Assembly: GCA_021784205.1 (NCBI GenBank) | Contig: JAJXTB010000065.1 | Location: 1 to 15,033 of the forward strand | Source of the DNA: Actinomycetes bacterium | Lineage (GTDB): Bacteria > Actinomycetota > Acidimicrobiia > Acidimicrobiales > RAAP-2 | Direction of reading: 5' to 3' | DNA length: 15,033 bases | Shown: in pieces, positions 6,123 to 13,514 of the stretch | How positions within the stretch are numbered: the first letter of the stretch is position 1 | Layout: every line of letters begins with the position of its first letter | Program-made: the position numbers and the translations under genes | The notes under the pieces: model-generated | The model's input: the letters and a program-made list of their open reading frames with translations, nothing else | Told to the model about the DNA's origin: nothing | Database searches by the model: none

Positions 6123-7565
6123 ATGGCTCGGGCGCGTTGGTCGGTACTCGTCGCGGTTCTGTTCCTCGGCCTCGCCACGCCGGTGGGCGCCGCCGCGCCG
6201 CCCTGGGGGCCGGCCCAGCGCGTGGCCTTGCCAACGGGCGCCACGGGACTGAGCCAGGGATATCTCCCTTCTATCTCGTGCCCCGACGCCAGCGACTGCG
6301 CGGCGACGGGCATCTACGTCGACGGTGCCGGCAACGACGTCGGCATGGTCGTAAACGAGGTGGCCGGCCACTGGCGCGTCGCCACCGCGATCGTCGCACC
6401 GGCCAACGCGGCCGCGGTGCCGAGTGTCACGCCCTACTGGATCTCGTGCGCGAGCGCCGGCAACTGCGCCGTCGTCGGCTCCTATCTCGACGGCTCGGGC
6501 AACACCGACGCACTCGCTGTCAACGAAGTGAATGGCGTCTGGCGCGCCGCCACCGCGATCGTCCTGCCCGGTGACGCCGCCACCCAGGGCCAGAACGCCC
6601 TGCTGCGCTCGGTGAACTGCTCCGCGCCGGGCGCGTGCAGTGCGATCGGCACCTACGCCGACGCCACGAGCCCGGTGGCGCGCACGCTGGGCATGACCGT
6701 CAACGAGGTGAACGGCGTCTGGCGCGCCGCCCAGAGCGTCACGCTACCCGCCGGCACCAACGCGACGCCGTTGGTGTCACTCTCGAACCTCGCGTGCGCG
6801 AGCGCCGGCAACTGCGCGGCGACCGGCAGCTACCTCGACGCCAACAACGTCACGCGCGGCCTGCTCGTCACCGAGACCGCCGGGGTGTGGGGCGCGGCGA
6901 CGACCCTGCTCGATCCGGCCAACGCCAGCGCCTACGCGCTGGCCCAGGTGAGCTCGCTTGACTGCCCCGCCGCCGGCACCTGCAGCGCGATCGGTACCTA
7001 CGAGACGGCCGACGGGCACGCCGCGGGCTTCACTCTCGACGAGCGCCACGGCCGTTGGCAGCGCGCGGTGATGATGCGCCTGCCCGTCGCGCCCACCGTC
7101 AACCCTCACGTCTTCTTCTACGGCTTCGCCGGCGTGGCCTGCGCGAGCGCCGGCAACTGCGCGACCGGCGGGCAGTACCGCGACGCGAACGGCACCTACC
7201 AGGCCTTCGTCGTGAACGAGGTGCACGGCGTCTGGCGCAACGCGACGCGCGTCGCACTGCCCGCAGGCGCCTCGGCCGGGCACAACGGCGGCGTGGTCGC
7301 CCTGACCTGTCCCGCGCTCGGGGCGTGCCGGGCCGGCGCCGCCTACCTCGACGCTCACGGCAACTACCAGGCGCTGCTGCTGAGCGAGTCGGGCAACGTC
7401 TGGCGCGGAGCTCAGACCGTGAGCCTGCCGGGGGGTGCGACGAGCGTGGGAGTCGCCGGAGGGGTCTACGCGATCGTCTGCGTCGCGGCGAACCGCTGCG
7501 TGGCGGCGGGCAGCTACCTGGCCAGTGCCACGACCTACATGGGATTCACGGTCACGACCCGCTAA
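6123..7565 (+). CDS. Secreted protein of eight C-x5-C repeats, possible beta-propeller
   Basis: This 480-residue exported protein has no function I recognise. Residues 1-25 form a signal peptide (RAR charge, hydrophobic core, then VGAAA as a plausible signal peptidase I site). From W28 to the C terminus it is all repeats, eight units of 54-60 residues. Each starts with W and then follows an outline of xxAxxVxLP, a C-x5-C pair, GxYxD, a G/N turn, a hydrophobic strand and NEVxGV. Sixteen cysteines, one pair per repeat, suggest eight disulfides outside the cytoplasm. Whole-repeat count and the W-led strand rhythm suggest a closed eight-bladed propeller, but this is inference. Repeats 2, 4 and 6 share one cysteine-loop version and 3 and 5 another. 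No cell-wall anchor or late membrane segment is seen, so it is probably released. The ATG has a leaderless-type promoter. Confidence 0.85.
   Translation: MARARWSVLVAVLFLGLATPVGAAAPPWGPAQRVALPTGATGLSQGYLPSISCPDASDCAATGIYVDGAGNDVGMVVNEVAGHWRVATAIVAPANAAAVPSVTPYWISCASAGNCAVVGSYLDGSGNTDALAVNEVNGVWRAATAIVLPGDAATQGQNALLRSVNCSAPGACSAIGTYADATSPVARTLGMTVNEVNGVWRAAQSVTLPAGTNATPLVSLSNLACASAGNCAATGSYLDANNVTRGLLVTETAGVWGAATTLLDPANASAYALAQVSSLDCPAAGTCSAIGTYETADGHAAGFTLDERHGRWQRAVMMRLPVAPTVNPHVFFYGFAGVACASAGNCATGGQYRDANGTYQAFVVNEVHGVWRNATRVALPAGASAGHNGGVVALTCPALGACRAGAAYLDAHGNYQALLLSESGNVWRGAQTVSLPGGATSVGVAGGVYAIVCVAANRCVAAGSYLASATTYMGFTVTTR
6204..7562 (+). repeat. Eight tandem 54-60-codon repeats with alternating subtypes
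   Basis: Unit starts by residue are W28, W84, W140, W200, W256, W312, W371 and W427. A 23-base segment covering the CASAGNC loop is identical at 6447-6469, 6795-6817 and 7140-7162, in repeats 2, 4 and 6. The spacing is 348 and 345 bases, that is, two units. Repeats 3 and 5 share a CSAIGTY version instead. This points to growth by duplication of a two-repeat block. Confidence 0.85.
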
Positions 7566-7582
7566 ATCTCAAGGTTTCATCT

Positions 7583-7602
7583 GCGAGCCACCCGGGGGTC
7601 GC
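7583..7602 (+). terminator. Weak hairpin after the repeat-protein gene
   Basis: GCGA (7583-7586) pairs with TCGC (7599-7602), extended by CC/GG after a bulged G, 17 bases past the TAA stop. No T tract follows, so intrinsic termination is uncertain. Confidence 0.25.
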
Positions 7603-7634
7603 GACACCGTCACCTTCGCGTAACCCGCGCTTCC

Positions 7635-7640
7635 TAGCGT
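7635..7640 (+). promoter_or_regulatory. TANNNT -10 box of a leaderless transcript (TAGCGT)
   Basis: TAGCGT sits exactly six bases before ATG 7647, the same hexamer and spacing as at the repeat-protein gene. No Shine-Dalgarno is seen before this start. Confidence 0.65.
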
Positions 7641-7646
7641 GACGCC

Positions 7647-8375
7647 ATGAGCGTGGCGCCGCTGGCCGATCCCCGGTCGAGCGAACACGCCCCGAGCGCG
7701 CGCGCGACCCTCCTCGTCGTCGACGACGAGGTGAGCTACCGCGACGCGCTCGACGTCGGTCTGACCCACGAGGGCTATCGCGTGGTGACCGCGGGCTCGA
7801 TCGCCGAGGCTCGCGCGGCGATTCTCGAGACGACCCCTCACCTGATCCTGCTCGACGTGATGCTGCCCGACGGCTCGGGAATCGACCTCTGCCGCGAGTT
7901 GACGCGCGAGTCGACGACCCCGGTCATCATGGTCAGCGCGCGCACGAGCGAGGTCGACGTCGTACTCGGTCTCGAGATCGGCGCGGCCGACTACGTGACC
8001 AAGCCCTACCGGCTGCGCGAGCTCGTCGCGCGCATCCGCGCGGTGCTGCGCCGCCCGACGCCCGTCGCCGAACCCGACACGATCACCTTCGGCGCGGTGA
8101 CGATCGACTTCGTGCGGCGGCGCGTGACCCGCGGCGAGGTCGTGATCGAGATGAGCCGCAAGGAGTTCGATCTCCTCGCACTCTTCGCATCGCACCTGGG
8201 CGACGTCGTGACCCGCGAGGTCTGCCTCGACACGCTGTGGTGGGGCCTCGACCTCGCCGACTCGCGCACCCTCGACACCCACGTCAAGCGCCTGCGCCAG
8301 AAGATCGAGCAGACTCCGGCGACGCCGCGCCACCTGGTGACGGTGCGCGGGGTCGGATTCCGCCTCGACCCGTAG
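7647..8375 (+). CDS. OmpR/PhoB-family response regulator, RegX3-like
   Basis: This 242-residue transcription factor is controlled by phosphorylation. An N-terminal tail of about 20 residues leads into the receiver domain (about 20-135), with D26/D27, phospho-acceptor D70 in LILLDVMLPDG, S97 and K119 in DYVTKPY. A winged helix-turn-helix follows at about 145-240 (EFDLLALFASH, RTLDTHVKRLRQKIE, TVRGVGFRL). Overall it resembles actinobacterial RegX3, which answers to SenX3 in phosphate starvation, but orthology cannot be shown here. No histidine kinase lies beside it: a secreted repeat protein is upstream and a peroxiredoxin downstream. It is therefore an orphan in this window and its kinase must be elsewhere. 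The start is set by TAGCGT six bases upstream. The next gene's promoter begins in its stop codon. Confidence 0.92.
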   Translation: MSVAPLADPRSSEHAPSARATLLVVDDEVSYRDALDVGLTHEGYRVVTAGSIAEARAAILETTPHLILLDVMLPDGSGIDLCRELTRESTTPVIMVSARTSEVDVVLGLEIGAADYVTKPYRLRELVARIRAVLRRPTPVAEPDTITFGAVTIDFVRRRVTRGEVVIEMSRKEFDLLALFASHLGDVVTREVCLDTLWWGLDLADSRTLDTHVKRLRQKIEQTPATPRHLVTVRGVGFRLDP

Positions 8376-8378
8376 GCT
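8373..8378 (+). promoter_or_regulatory. TANNNT -10 box built into the preceding stop codon (TAGGCT)
   Basis: TAGGCT lies six bases before GTG 8385. Its first three bases are the TAG stop of the RegX3-like gene. The peroxiredoxin gene could thus have its own leaderless transcript in addition to read-through. Confidence 0.5.
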
Positions 8379-8384
8379 CGCGGC

Positions 8385-8834
8385 GTGCGCGTTGGTGACC
8401 CCGCCCCCGACTTCCGCCTCCGCGACCAGGACGGCGTCGAGCGGCGCCTGGCGGACTTCCTCGCGATGGGCCCCGTGGTGCTCTTCTTCTATCCCGCGGC
8501 CTCGACGTCGGGCTGCACGCGCGAGACCTGCCACTTCCGCGACCTCGCTGGCGAGTTCGCCGCGCACCGCGCGAGCCGGGTGGGCATCTCCATGGACGCG
8601 GTCGACAAGCAGGCGGCCTTCGCCGCGCACAACCGTCTGGACTATCCCCTGCTCGCGGACGTGGGCGGCGCTGTGGCGCGCCTCTACGGCGTCAAGCGCT
8701 CCCTCGATGTCCTGCGGGTGCGACGCACGACCTTCGTCATCGACGAGAGCGGCGTCGTGCGCGAAATCGTCGCGAGCGAGCTCAACATGAACGTGCACGC
8801 CGACCGCGCGCTGGCGGCCCTGTCCACGCTCTAA
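8385..8834 (+). CDS. bcp: Peroxiredoxin, Bcp/PrxQ type
   Basis: This 149-residue thiol peroxidase should reduce hydrogen peroxide and organic hydroperoxides in the cytoplasm, using thioredoxin-type reductants. The peroxidatic cysteine is C44 in TSGCTRETC, with the family's T41-x-x-C44 arrangement. C49 gives the C-x4-C pair that marks PrxQ enzymes with an intramolecular disulfide. FRLRDQDG, VVLFFYPAAS, DYPLLADVGG and RRTTFVIDESG are all family-typical, and the length matches the usual 150 residues. The GTG start at 8385 has no Shine-Dalgarno but has TAGGCT six bases upstream. It is nine bases downstream of the RegX3-like regulator, suggesting partial cotranscription. It converges on the bkd-type operon, with only six bases between the stops. 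Confidence 0.93.
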   Translation: MRVGDPAPDFRLRDQDGVERRLADFLAMGPVVLFFYPAASTSGCTRETCHFRDLAGEFAAHRASRVGISMDAVDKQAAFAAHNRLDYPLLADVGGAVARLYGVKRSLDVLRVRRTTFVIDESGVVREIVASELNMNVHADRALAALSTL

Positions 8835-8840
8835 TTCAAT

Positions 8841-10193
8841 TCAGCCCGCGATGAGCGATGGTGCCGGGTCGCTCAGGAACGCGCCGACGTGGGCGATGAA
8901 CTGCGAGGCCAGCGCCCCGTCGATCTGACGATGGTCGAAGGACATCGACAACTCGACCACGTGGCGCACCACGACCTGGTCGTCGACGACCCAGGGGGCC
9001 TTCACCAGCTGGCCGACCGCGAGGATCGCCCCAGTGCCCGGCGGCAGGATCGGCATCGCGCCGTCCACCCCGAAGGGCCCGACGTTGGTGATGGTGAGCG
9101 TGGTGCCGGCCATCTCGGCGGGGGTCGTCGTGTTGTCGCGCGCCCGGTCCACCAGGCCGTTGAGCGCCTGGGCCATCGCCACGAGGCCGAGACGGTCGGC
9201 GTCTTTCACGTTGGGCACGATCAGTCCGCGCGGCGTGTTGGCGGCTATGCCCAGGTTGACGCTGCGGCGCACCACGACCTCGCTCGCGGCGGCGTCGAAG
9301 CTCGAGTTGATCCCGGGATAGGTGCGCGCGCCGTCGCACACGGCGAGCGCAGCGATGGTCAGCGGCGAAAGGCGGATTCCCTCGAGGCTCGGGCGCGACT
9401 TCAGCGACGCGAGCAGCTCAACCGTCTTGGTCGCGTCGACGCGCAGCCAGACGACGGCGTGCGGCGCGCTGAAGGCGCTCTGGGTCATCGCCTCGGACAT
9501 TGTCTTCAGCACGCCCTTGACGGCGATGCGTTCCTCGGCCGGGCCGCTGTCCCACGGCTCGAGGTCGCGGCCAATGAAGCGCGAGGTCGTCGCCGGCGCC
9601 GCTAGGCGGGTCGCCACGCCCGCGCCGAGCAGCGCGTCGACGTCGGCGCGGGTGATAAGTCCGTCACGACCGGTGCCCCTGACGCGGGCCAGGTCGACGC
9701 CGTGCTGCTTGGCGTAGAGGCGAACGGGCGGGGTCGAGCGCGGCGACGCGCCCGGGGTCACACTTGGCGTCGCGGCCGCAGCGGGAGCTGCGGCGGGTGC
9801 CGGCGTGGCCGAGCCCTGTCGGCGGTGGCGCCGGGTGGGCGTGGCGTCTTCGTTGGAGACGCCGTATCCCACCAGCACCGAGGTGCGCGCCTCGGGCGCG
9901 GGTGCCGCTGTGGCGGCGGGCTCGGCGGCCGAAGTCGTCGCGTCCTCGCCATCGGATACCTCGAAGGTGATGAGGGGATGGTCCACTTCAATGGTGTCGC
10001 CGACGTTGCCGTGCAGGATCGTCACCGTGCCGGCGTAGGGGCTCGGCAGCTCGACGACGGCCTTAGCGGTCTCGATGTCGACCAGTGGCTGGTTGAGCGA
10101 CACGACGTCGCCCACTGCGACCTTCCACTCGACGATGTCAGCCTCGACGAGACCCTCGCCGACGTCGGGAAGGAGGAAGACCTGCTCGCTCAT
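8841..10193 (-). CDS. bkdC: Branched-chain 2-oxoacid dehydrogenase E2, dihydrolipoyl acyltransferase
   Basis: This 450-residue core subunit transfers acyl groups from lipoate to CoA. A single lipoyl domain covers residues 1-80, with the lipoylated lysine K44 in DIETAKAVVELPS. An Ala/Pro-rich flexible linker follows (about 80-155), then the peripheral subunit-binding domain (about 155-190, with LARVRGTGRDGLITRADV), a second linker and the catalytic domain (about 220-450). Near the end, DHRQIDG carries catalytic H421 and D425. ATG 10193 overlaps the E1 beta stop as ATGA. The frame is open further upstream, but the lipoyl domain begins right here. It is the last gene of the E1 alpha-E1 beta-E2 operon and no E3 is encoded nearby. 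The order matches mycobacterial bkdABC. A pyruvate-directed complex cannot be excluded from sequence reading alone. Confidence 0.92.
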   Translation of the reverse strand: MSEQVFLLPDVGEGLVEADIVEWKVAVGDVVSLNQPLVDIETAKAVVELPSPYAGTVTILHGNVGDTIEVDHPLITFEVSDGEDATTSAAEPAATAAPAPEARTSVLVGYGVSNEDATPTRRHRRQGSATPAPAAAPAAAATPSVTPGASPRSTPPVRLYAKQHGVDLARVRGTGRDGLITRADVDALLGAGVATRLAAPATTSRFIGRDLEPWDSGPAEERIAVKGVLKTMSEAMTQSAFSAPHAVVWLRVDATKTVELLASLKSRPSLEGIRLSPLTIAALAVCDGARTYPGINSSFDAAASEVVVRRSVNLGIAANTPRGLIVPNVKDADRLGLVAMAQALNGLVDRARDNTTTPAEMAGTTLTITNVGPFGVDGAMPILPPGTGAILAVGQLVKAPWVVDDQVVVRHVVELSMSFDHRQIDGALASQFIAHVGAFLSDPAPSLIAG

Positions 10194-11173
10194 GCATATC
10201 CCATCACTCGGTCGATCCCGTCGAGGACCCGGTCCACGCTCGGGCGGAAGGCGTCTTCGATGCGCGACGGCGGGTACGGCACGTGATAGCCGCTGACACG
10301 CACTCCCGGCGCGCGCAGCGAGTAGAAGCACCGCTCGGTCAGCTCGGCCACGATCTCCGAGCCCACCGAGGCGCTCTTAGTGGCCTCCTGGACGACCACG
10401 AGACGGCCGGTCTTCTCCACCGAGGCGATCATCGGGTCCAGGTCGAGCGGCGACAGCGAGCGAGCGTCGATCACCTCGACCGAGACGCCCTCGCCGGCCG
10501 CGGCCTCGGCCGCGCGTAACGCCGTCTTGACCATGGAGCCGTAGGCGACGACGGTCACGTCACTGCCCTCTCGGCGCACCTCGGCGTCGAAGAGTCCGCG
10601 CGGCGGGTTGTCGAGGTCGACCTCGCCCTTCTCCCAGTAGCGGCTCTTGGGCTCGCAGAAGATGACGGGGTCGTCGTGCTCGATCGACTGCTGGATCATC
10701 CAGTACGCGTCATTGGGCGTCGAGCAGGCGACGACGCGCAGCCCCGCGGTGTGCACGAAGTAGGCCTCGGGGCTCTCGGAGTGGTGCTCGATCGCGCCGA
10801 TGCCGCCCTGGAAGGGCAGGCGGATCACGAGACCCATCGTGTAGACGCCGTCGGTGCGCTTGTGCAGCTTGGCCACCTGAGAAACGATCTGGTCGAAGGC
10901 GGGGTAGACAAAGCCGTCGAACTGAATCTCGACCACGGTGCGATAGCCGCGCACGGCAAGGCCCACCGCGGTGCCCACGATCGCCGACTCGGCGAGCGGC
11001 GCGTCGATCACGCGGTCCTCGCCGAAGTCCTTCTGCAGGCCGTCGGTGATGCGAAACACCCCGCCGAGCTTGCCGATGTCCTCGCCCATCAAGAGGACCC
11101 GGCGGTCCTTCTCCATCGCGCGGCGCAGCCCCTCGTTGAGGGCCTTAGCCATGGTCATGGTGGTCGTGGTCAT
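10190..11173 (-). CDS. bkdB: Branched-chain 2-oxoacid dehydrogenase E1 component, beta subunit
   Basis: This 327-residue subunit pairs with E1 alpha to form the thiamine-diphosphate-dependent decarboxylase of the complex. The N-terminal pyrimidine-binding domain has GEDIGKLGGVFRIT (30-43), APLAESAIVG with the cofactor-activating E62, and the active-site region EHHSESPEAYF with H131. The transketolase C-terminal domain covers about 200-320 (VIDARSLSPLD, VQEATKSASVGSEIV). Length is typical of the family. The ATG at 11173 overlaps the E1 alpha stop as ATGA. M6 and M8 are possible later starts, but neither has a better ribosome-binding site, so coupling from the overlap favours the first. The gene ends in an ATGA overlap with E2. 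Confidence 0.93.
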   Translation of the reverse strand: MTTTTMTMAKALNEGLRRAMEKDRRVLLMGEDIGKLGGVFRITDGLQKDFGEDRVIDAPLAESAIVGTAVGLAVRGYRTVVEIQFDGFVYPAFDQIVSQVAKLHKRTDGVYTMGLVIRLPFQGGIGAIEHHSESPEAYFVHTAGLRVVACSTPNDAYWMIQQSIEHDDPVIFCEPKSRYWEKGEVDLDNPPRGLFDAEVRREGSDVTVVAYGSMVKTALRAAEAAAGEGVSVEVIDARSLSPLDLDPMIASVEKTGRLVVVQEATKSASVGSEIVAELTERCFYSLRAPGVRVSGYHVPYPPSRIEDAFRPSVDRVLDGIDRVMGYA

Positions 11174-12237
11174 CGCGGACCTACGCTGACGCCGAGTTCG
11201 ATCATCTCGCGCCGACCCTCGTCGACGAGCGGGTGGGCGTCGGCGTAGACGTCGTCGAACATCGTGATGGGATCGGGTGCGTCCATCGCCAGCACGTCCT
11301 CTCTCAACTGCAGCGCGAGCGTCTCGGCTTCGGCCGCCACCTCGTCGAAGGCGGCCTTCTTCACCTTGTACTCGCGAGCCAGCAGGGCCTTGGTGCGCTC
11401 AACCGGGTCGCGGTGCTTCCACATCTCGACCTCGGCGTCGATGCGATAGCGCGTCGGGTCATCCGAGGTCGTGTGCGCGCCCATGCGATACGTGTAGGCC
11501 TCGATCAAGGTCGGCCCGCCGCCGGCGCGCGCGTTGTCGAGAGCGCGCTTGGTGACCTCGTACATCGCCAGCACGTCATTGCCGTCCACTCGAAAGCCAG
11601 GGAAGCCAAAGCCGTGCGCACGATGATAGAGGGGGATCTTGGCCTGCAGCGAGCTGGGCTCGGAGATCGCCCACTGGTTGTTCTGCAGGATGAAGACGAT
11701 GGGCGCATTGAACGACGCCGCCCACACAAAGGATTCCAGCACGTCGCCCTGGCTGGAGGCGCCGTCACCGAAGAAGGTCATGACGGCCTCTTCGGCACCG
11801 TCGCGCTGAACGCCCATGGCGTATCCCACGGCGTGTAGGGCCTGGTTGCCGAGGACGACCGTGGGCACCGAGTGGCGGTACTTCTGGGGGTCCCAACCGC
11901 CGGTCGTAGTCGCGCGAAAGATCCGCAGCATGTCCGCCGGCGGCACGCCGCGCGTCCAGGCGATGCCGTGCTCGCGGTACGAGGGAAACGTGAAGTCCAT
12001 CGGCTCCAGCGCGCGGCCCGCACCGATCTGGGCAGCCTCTTGACCCTGCAGCGGCGCCCAGAGCGCGAGTTGGCCCTGACGCTGCAACGAGGTCGCCTCG
12101 TTGCACAGCCGCCGGATGATAACCATGTCGCGGTAGAAGGAGAACACCTCGTCCCCGCCGAGAGTGCTCTCGTACTCGGGGTGGGCGACGCGCTGTCCCT
12201 CGGGCGTCAGGAGTTGAATCAGTTCCTCGCCGATCAT
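11170..12237 (-). CDS. bkdA: Branched-chain 2-oxoacid dehydrogenase E1 component, alpha subunit
   Basis: This 355-residue subunit binds thiamine diphosphate and starts oxidative decarboxylation of branched 2-oxoacids from leucine, isoleucine and valine. The ThDP motif runs from GDGA (157-160) to NN (186-187). Other family segments are LQRQGQLALWAPLQGQEAAQIGA split around residues 51-73, FPSYREHG (84-91), HAVGYAMG (135-142), FRVDGNDVLA (215-224) and the loop GAHTTSDDPTRYR (253-265). It resembles mycobacterial BkdA more than PdhA-type E1, from recollection of those sequences. ATG 12237 is preceded by AAGGGAGGG at 12249-12241. It is the first gene of the operon, divergent from an MFS exporter across 53 bases. 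Confidence 0.93.
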   Translation of the reverse strand: MIGEELIQLLTPEGQRVAHPEYESTLGGDEVFSFYRDMVIIRRLCNEATSLQRQGQLALWAPLQGQEAAQIGAGRALEPMDFTFPSYREHGIAWTRGVPPADMLRIFRATTTGGWDPQKYRHSVPTVVLGNQALHAVGYAMGVQRDGAEEAVMTFFGDGASSQGDVLESFVWAASFNAPIVFILQNNQWAISEPSSLQAKIPLYHRAHGFGFPGFRVDGNDVLAMYEVTKRALDNARAGGGPTLIEAYTYRMGAHTTSDDPTRYRIDAEVEMWKHRDPVERTKALLAREYKVKKAAFDEVAAEAETLALQLREDVLAMDAPDPITMFDDVYADAHPLVDEGRREMIELGVSVGPR

Positions 12238-12268
12238 TCACCCTCCCTTGGGAAAACTCCATCGCCAC

Positions 12269-12297
12269 ACTATCCCCGTACCATGAGGGGGTGTCTA
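12269..12297 (-). promoter_or_regulatory. Candidate sigma-70-type promoter of the bkd-type operon
   Basis: On the minus strand, TAGACA (12297-12292) and GATAGT (12274-12269) are spaced 17 bases apart and match the -35 and -10 consensus at five and four of six positions. Transcription would begin near 12262, giving a leader of about 25 bases with the AAGGGAGGG ribosome-binding site. The -35 box lies inside the first codons of the divergent MFS gene. Confidence 0.5.
12279..12284 (+). promoter_or_regulatory. TANNNT -10 box of a leaderless transcript (TACCAT)
   Basis: TACCAT ends six bases before GTG 12291. The intervening GAGGGG directly abuts the start codon, too close to work as a normal Shine-Dalgarno, so a leaderless mRNA is the better reading. 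The box is only four bases from the opposing bkd -10 candidate. Confidence 0.5.
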
Positions 12298-13514
12298 GGC
12301 TGCTCGTCGACCTGGGCCCGCTGCGACGCCACCGCAATATCCGCCTGCTGGTCGGCGGCCAGCTGGTCTCGCTGATGGGCAGCAGCCTCACCGTGGTGGC
12401 CGTGCCCTACCAGGTCTACAAGGAGACCCACTCGAGCCTGTGGGTGGGGCTCGCGAGCCTCATCCAGCTGCCCTTTCTCATCGCGGGCTCGCTCTGGGGC
12501 GGCGCGATGGGCGACCGGCTGAACCGGCGCACCCTGCTCGTGGCGAGTTCGATGGTCCTCGCCATCTTCTCCGCGGCGCTCGCCCTCAACGCCCAGACCA
12601 GTCGCGCGCACTTTCCCCTCCTGCTCGCCCTCGCCGCGCTCGCCGCCGGCGCCGCGGGTTTCGCCGGCCCGATCCGACAGGCCACGATCCCGCGCCTCGT
12701 TGAAGGCGACGAGCTCGTCGCGACCTACTCGATCAACCAGGTCGTGATGAACGTGGCCACCGTCGTGGGACCGGCGATCGCGGGCGTGCTGCTGGCCAGT
12801 GTCTCGCTCGCCTCGTGCTACTGGGCCGACGCGGCCACGTTCGTGGTGCTGGCGGGGGCCGCGCGGGCGATGAGCAGCCTGCCGCCGAGTACCGAGCACG
12901 CCGGCGTCGCGGTCCTCGCCGCGATCCGCGACGGCTTCACCTACGTGCGTCGCCACGCGATCGCCCAGGCCGTCTACCTCGCCGATCTCAACGCGATGGT
13001 CTTCGGCCTGCCCCGTGCGCTCTTTCCCGCGGTGGCCCTGACCATCTATCAAGCGGGTCCGCGCACCCTCGGCCTGCTCTACGCCGCCCCCGGCGCGGGA
13101 GCACTCGTCATGGCGCTCGTCACTGGCTGGATCGCGCGCGTGCGCCGACGCGGACGCCTCGTCGTGCTCTCCGTCGCCGCCTGGGGTGGCGCCATGGCGG
13201 TCTTCGGCCTCGTGCACGTGGTGTGGGTGGGACTGGCTTGTCTCGCCGTCGCTGGCGCGATGGACGTCATCTCGACGGTGCTGCGCAGCACGATCCTGCA
13301 GTTGGCGATCACCGACGAGTTCCGCAGTCGCGTCTCCTCGATCCAGATGGCCGTGGTGACCGGCGGGCCGCGCCTGGGCGACCTCGAGTCCGGGGCGGTC
13401 GCGTCGCTGACCTCGACGTCGTTTTCGATCGTCTCGGGCGGGATCGCCTGCATCCTCGGCGTCTTCGCGCTGGCGCGCTGGCGGCCGGCCTTCTGGCGCG
13501 ACGAGGCTCTCTAG
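12291..13514 (+). CDS. MFS exporter, EntS-like (MFS_3 family)
   Basis: This 407-residue inner-membrane transporter has about twelve hydrophobic segments, consistent with a major facilitator exporter. After a short basic N terminus, helix 1 starts near residue 19 (LLVGGQLVSLMG). GDRLNRR at 74-80 is the cytoplasmic loop 2-3 motif typical of MFS proteins. GPRLGDLESGAVASL late in the protein is characteristic of the EntS/MFS_3 group, which exports siderophores, drugs or other small molecules. The substrate here is unknown. The GTG at 12291 is chosen because of TACCAT six bases upstream and because helix 1 lies at the usual distance. The gene is divergent from the bkd-type operon, and its TAG stop shares four bases with that of rlmN. 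Confidence 0.88.
   Translation: MSRLLVDLGPLRRHRNIRLLVGGQLVSLMGSSLTVVAVPYQVYKETHSSLWVGLASLIQLPFLIAGSLWGGAMGDRLNRRTLLVASSMVLAIFSAALALNAQTSRAHFPLLLALAALAAGAAGFAGPIRQATIPRLVEGDELVATYSINQVVMNVATVVGPAIAGVLLASVSLASCYWADAATFVVLAGAARAMSSLPPSTEHAGVAVLAAIRDGFTYVRRHAIAQAVYLADLNAMVFGLPRALFPAVALTIYQAGPRTLGLLYAAPGAGALVMALVTGWIARVRRRGRLVVLSVAAWGGAMAVFGLVHVVWVGLACLAVAGAMDVISTVLRSTILQLAITDEFRSRVSSIQMAVVTGGPRLGDLESGAVASLTSTSFSIVSGGIACILGVFALARWRPAFWRDEAL

Noticed and set aside
7569..8798. Minus-strand open frame antisense to the regulator and peroxiredoxin
   Set aside because: Both plus-strand genes have intact families and catalytic residues. The antisense product is His/Arg/Ala-rich without any domain.
8835..8840. 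Bidirectional terminator between bcp and the bkd-type operon
   Set aside because: Only six bases separate the stops and no hairpin with a T tract can be drawn there.
10194..10331. N-terminal extension of E2 beyond ATG 10193
   Set aside because: The extension lies in an alternative frame of the E1 beta gene, and the lipoyl domain begins immediately after the ATGA overlap.
12285..12290. GAGGGG as Shine-Dalgarno of the MFS gene
   Set aside because: It touches the GTG directly with no spacer, so normal ribosome placement is unlikely. The TACCAT box at leaderless spacing explains the start better.
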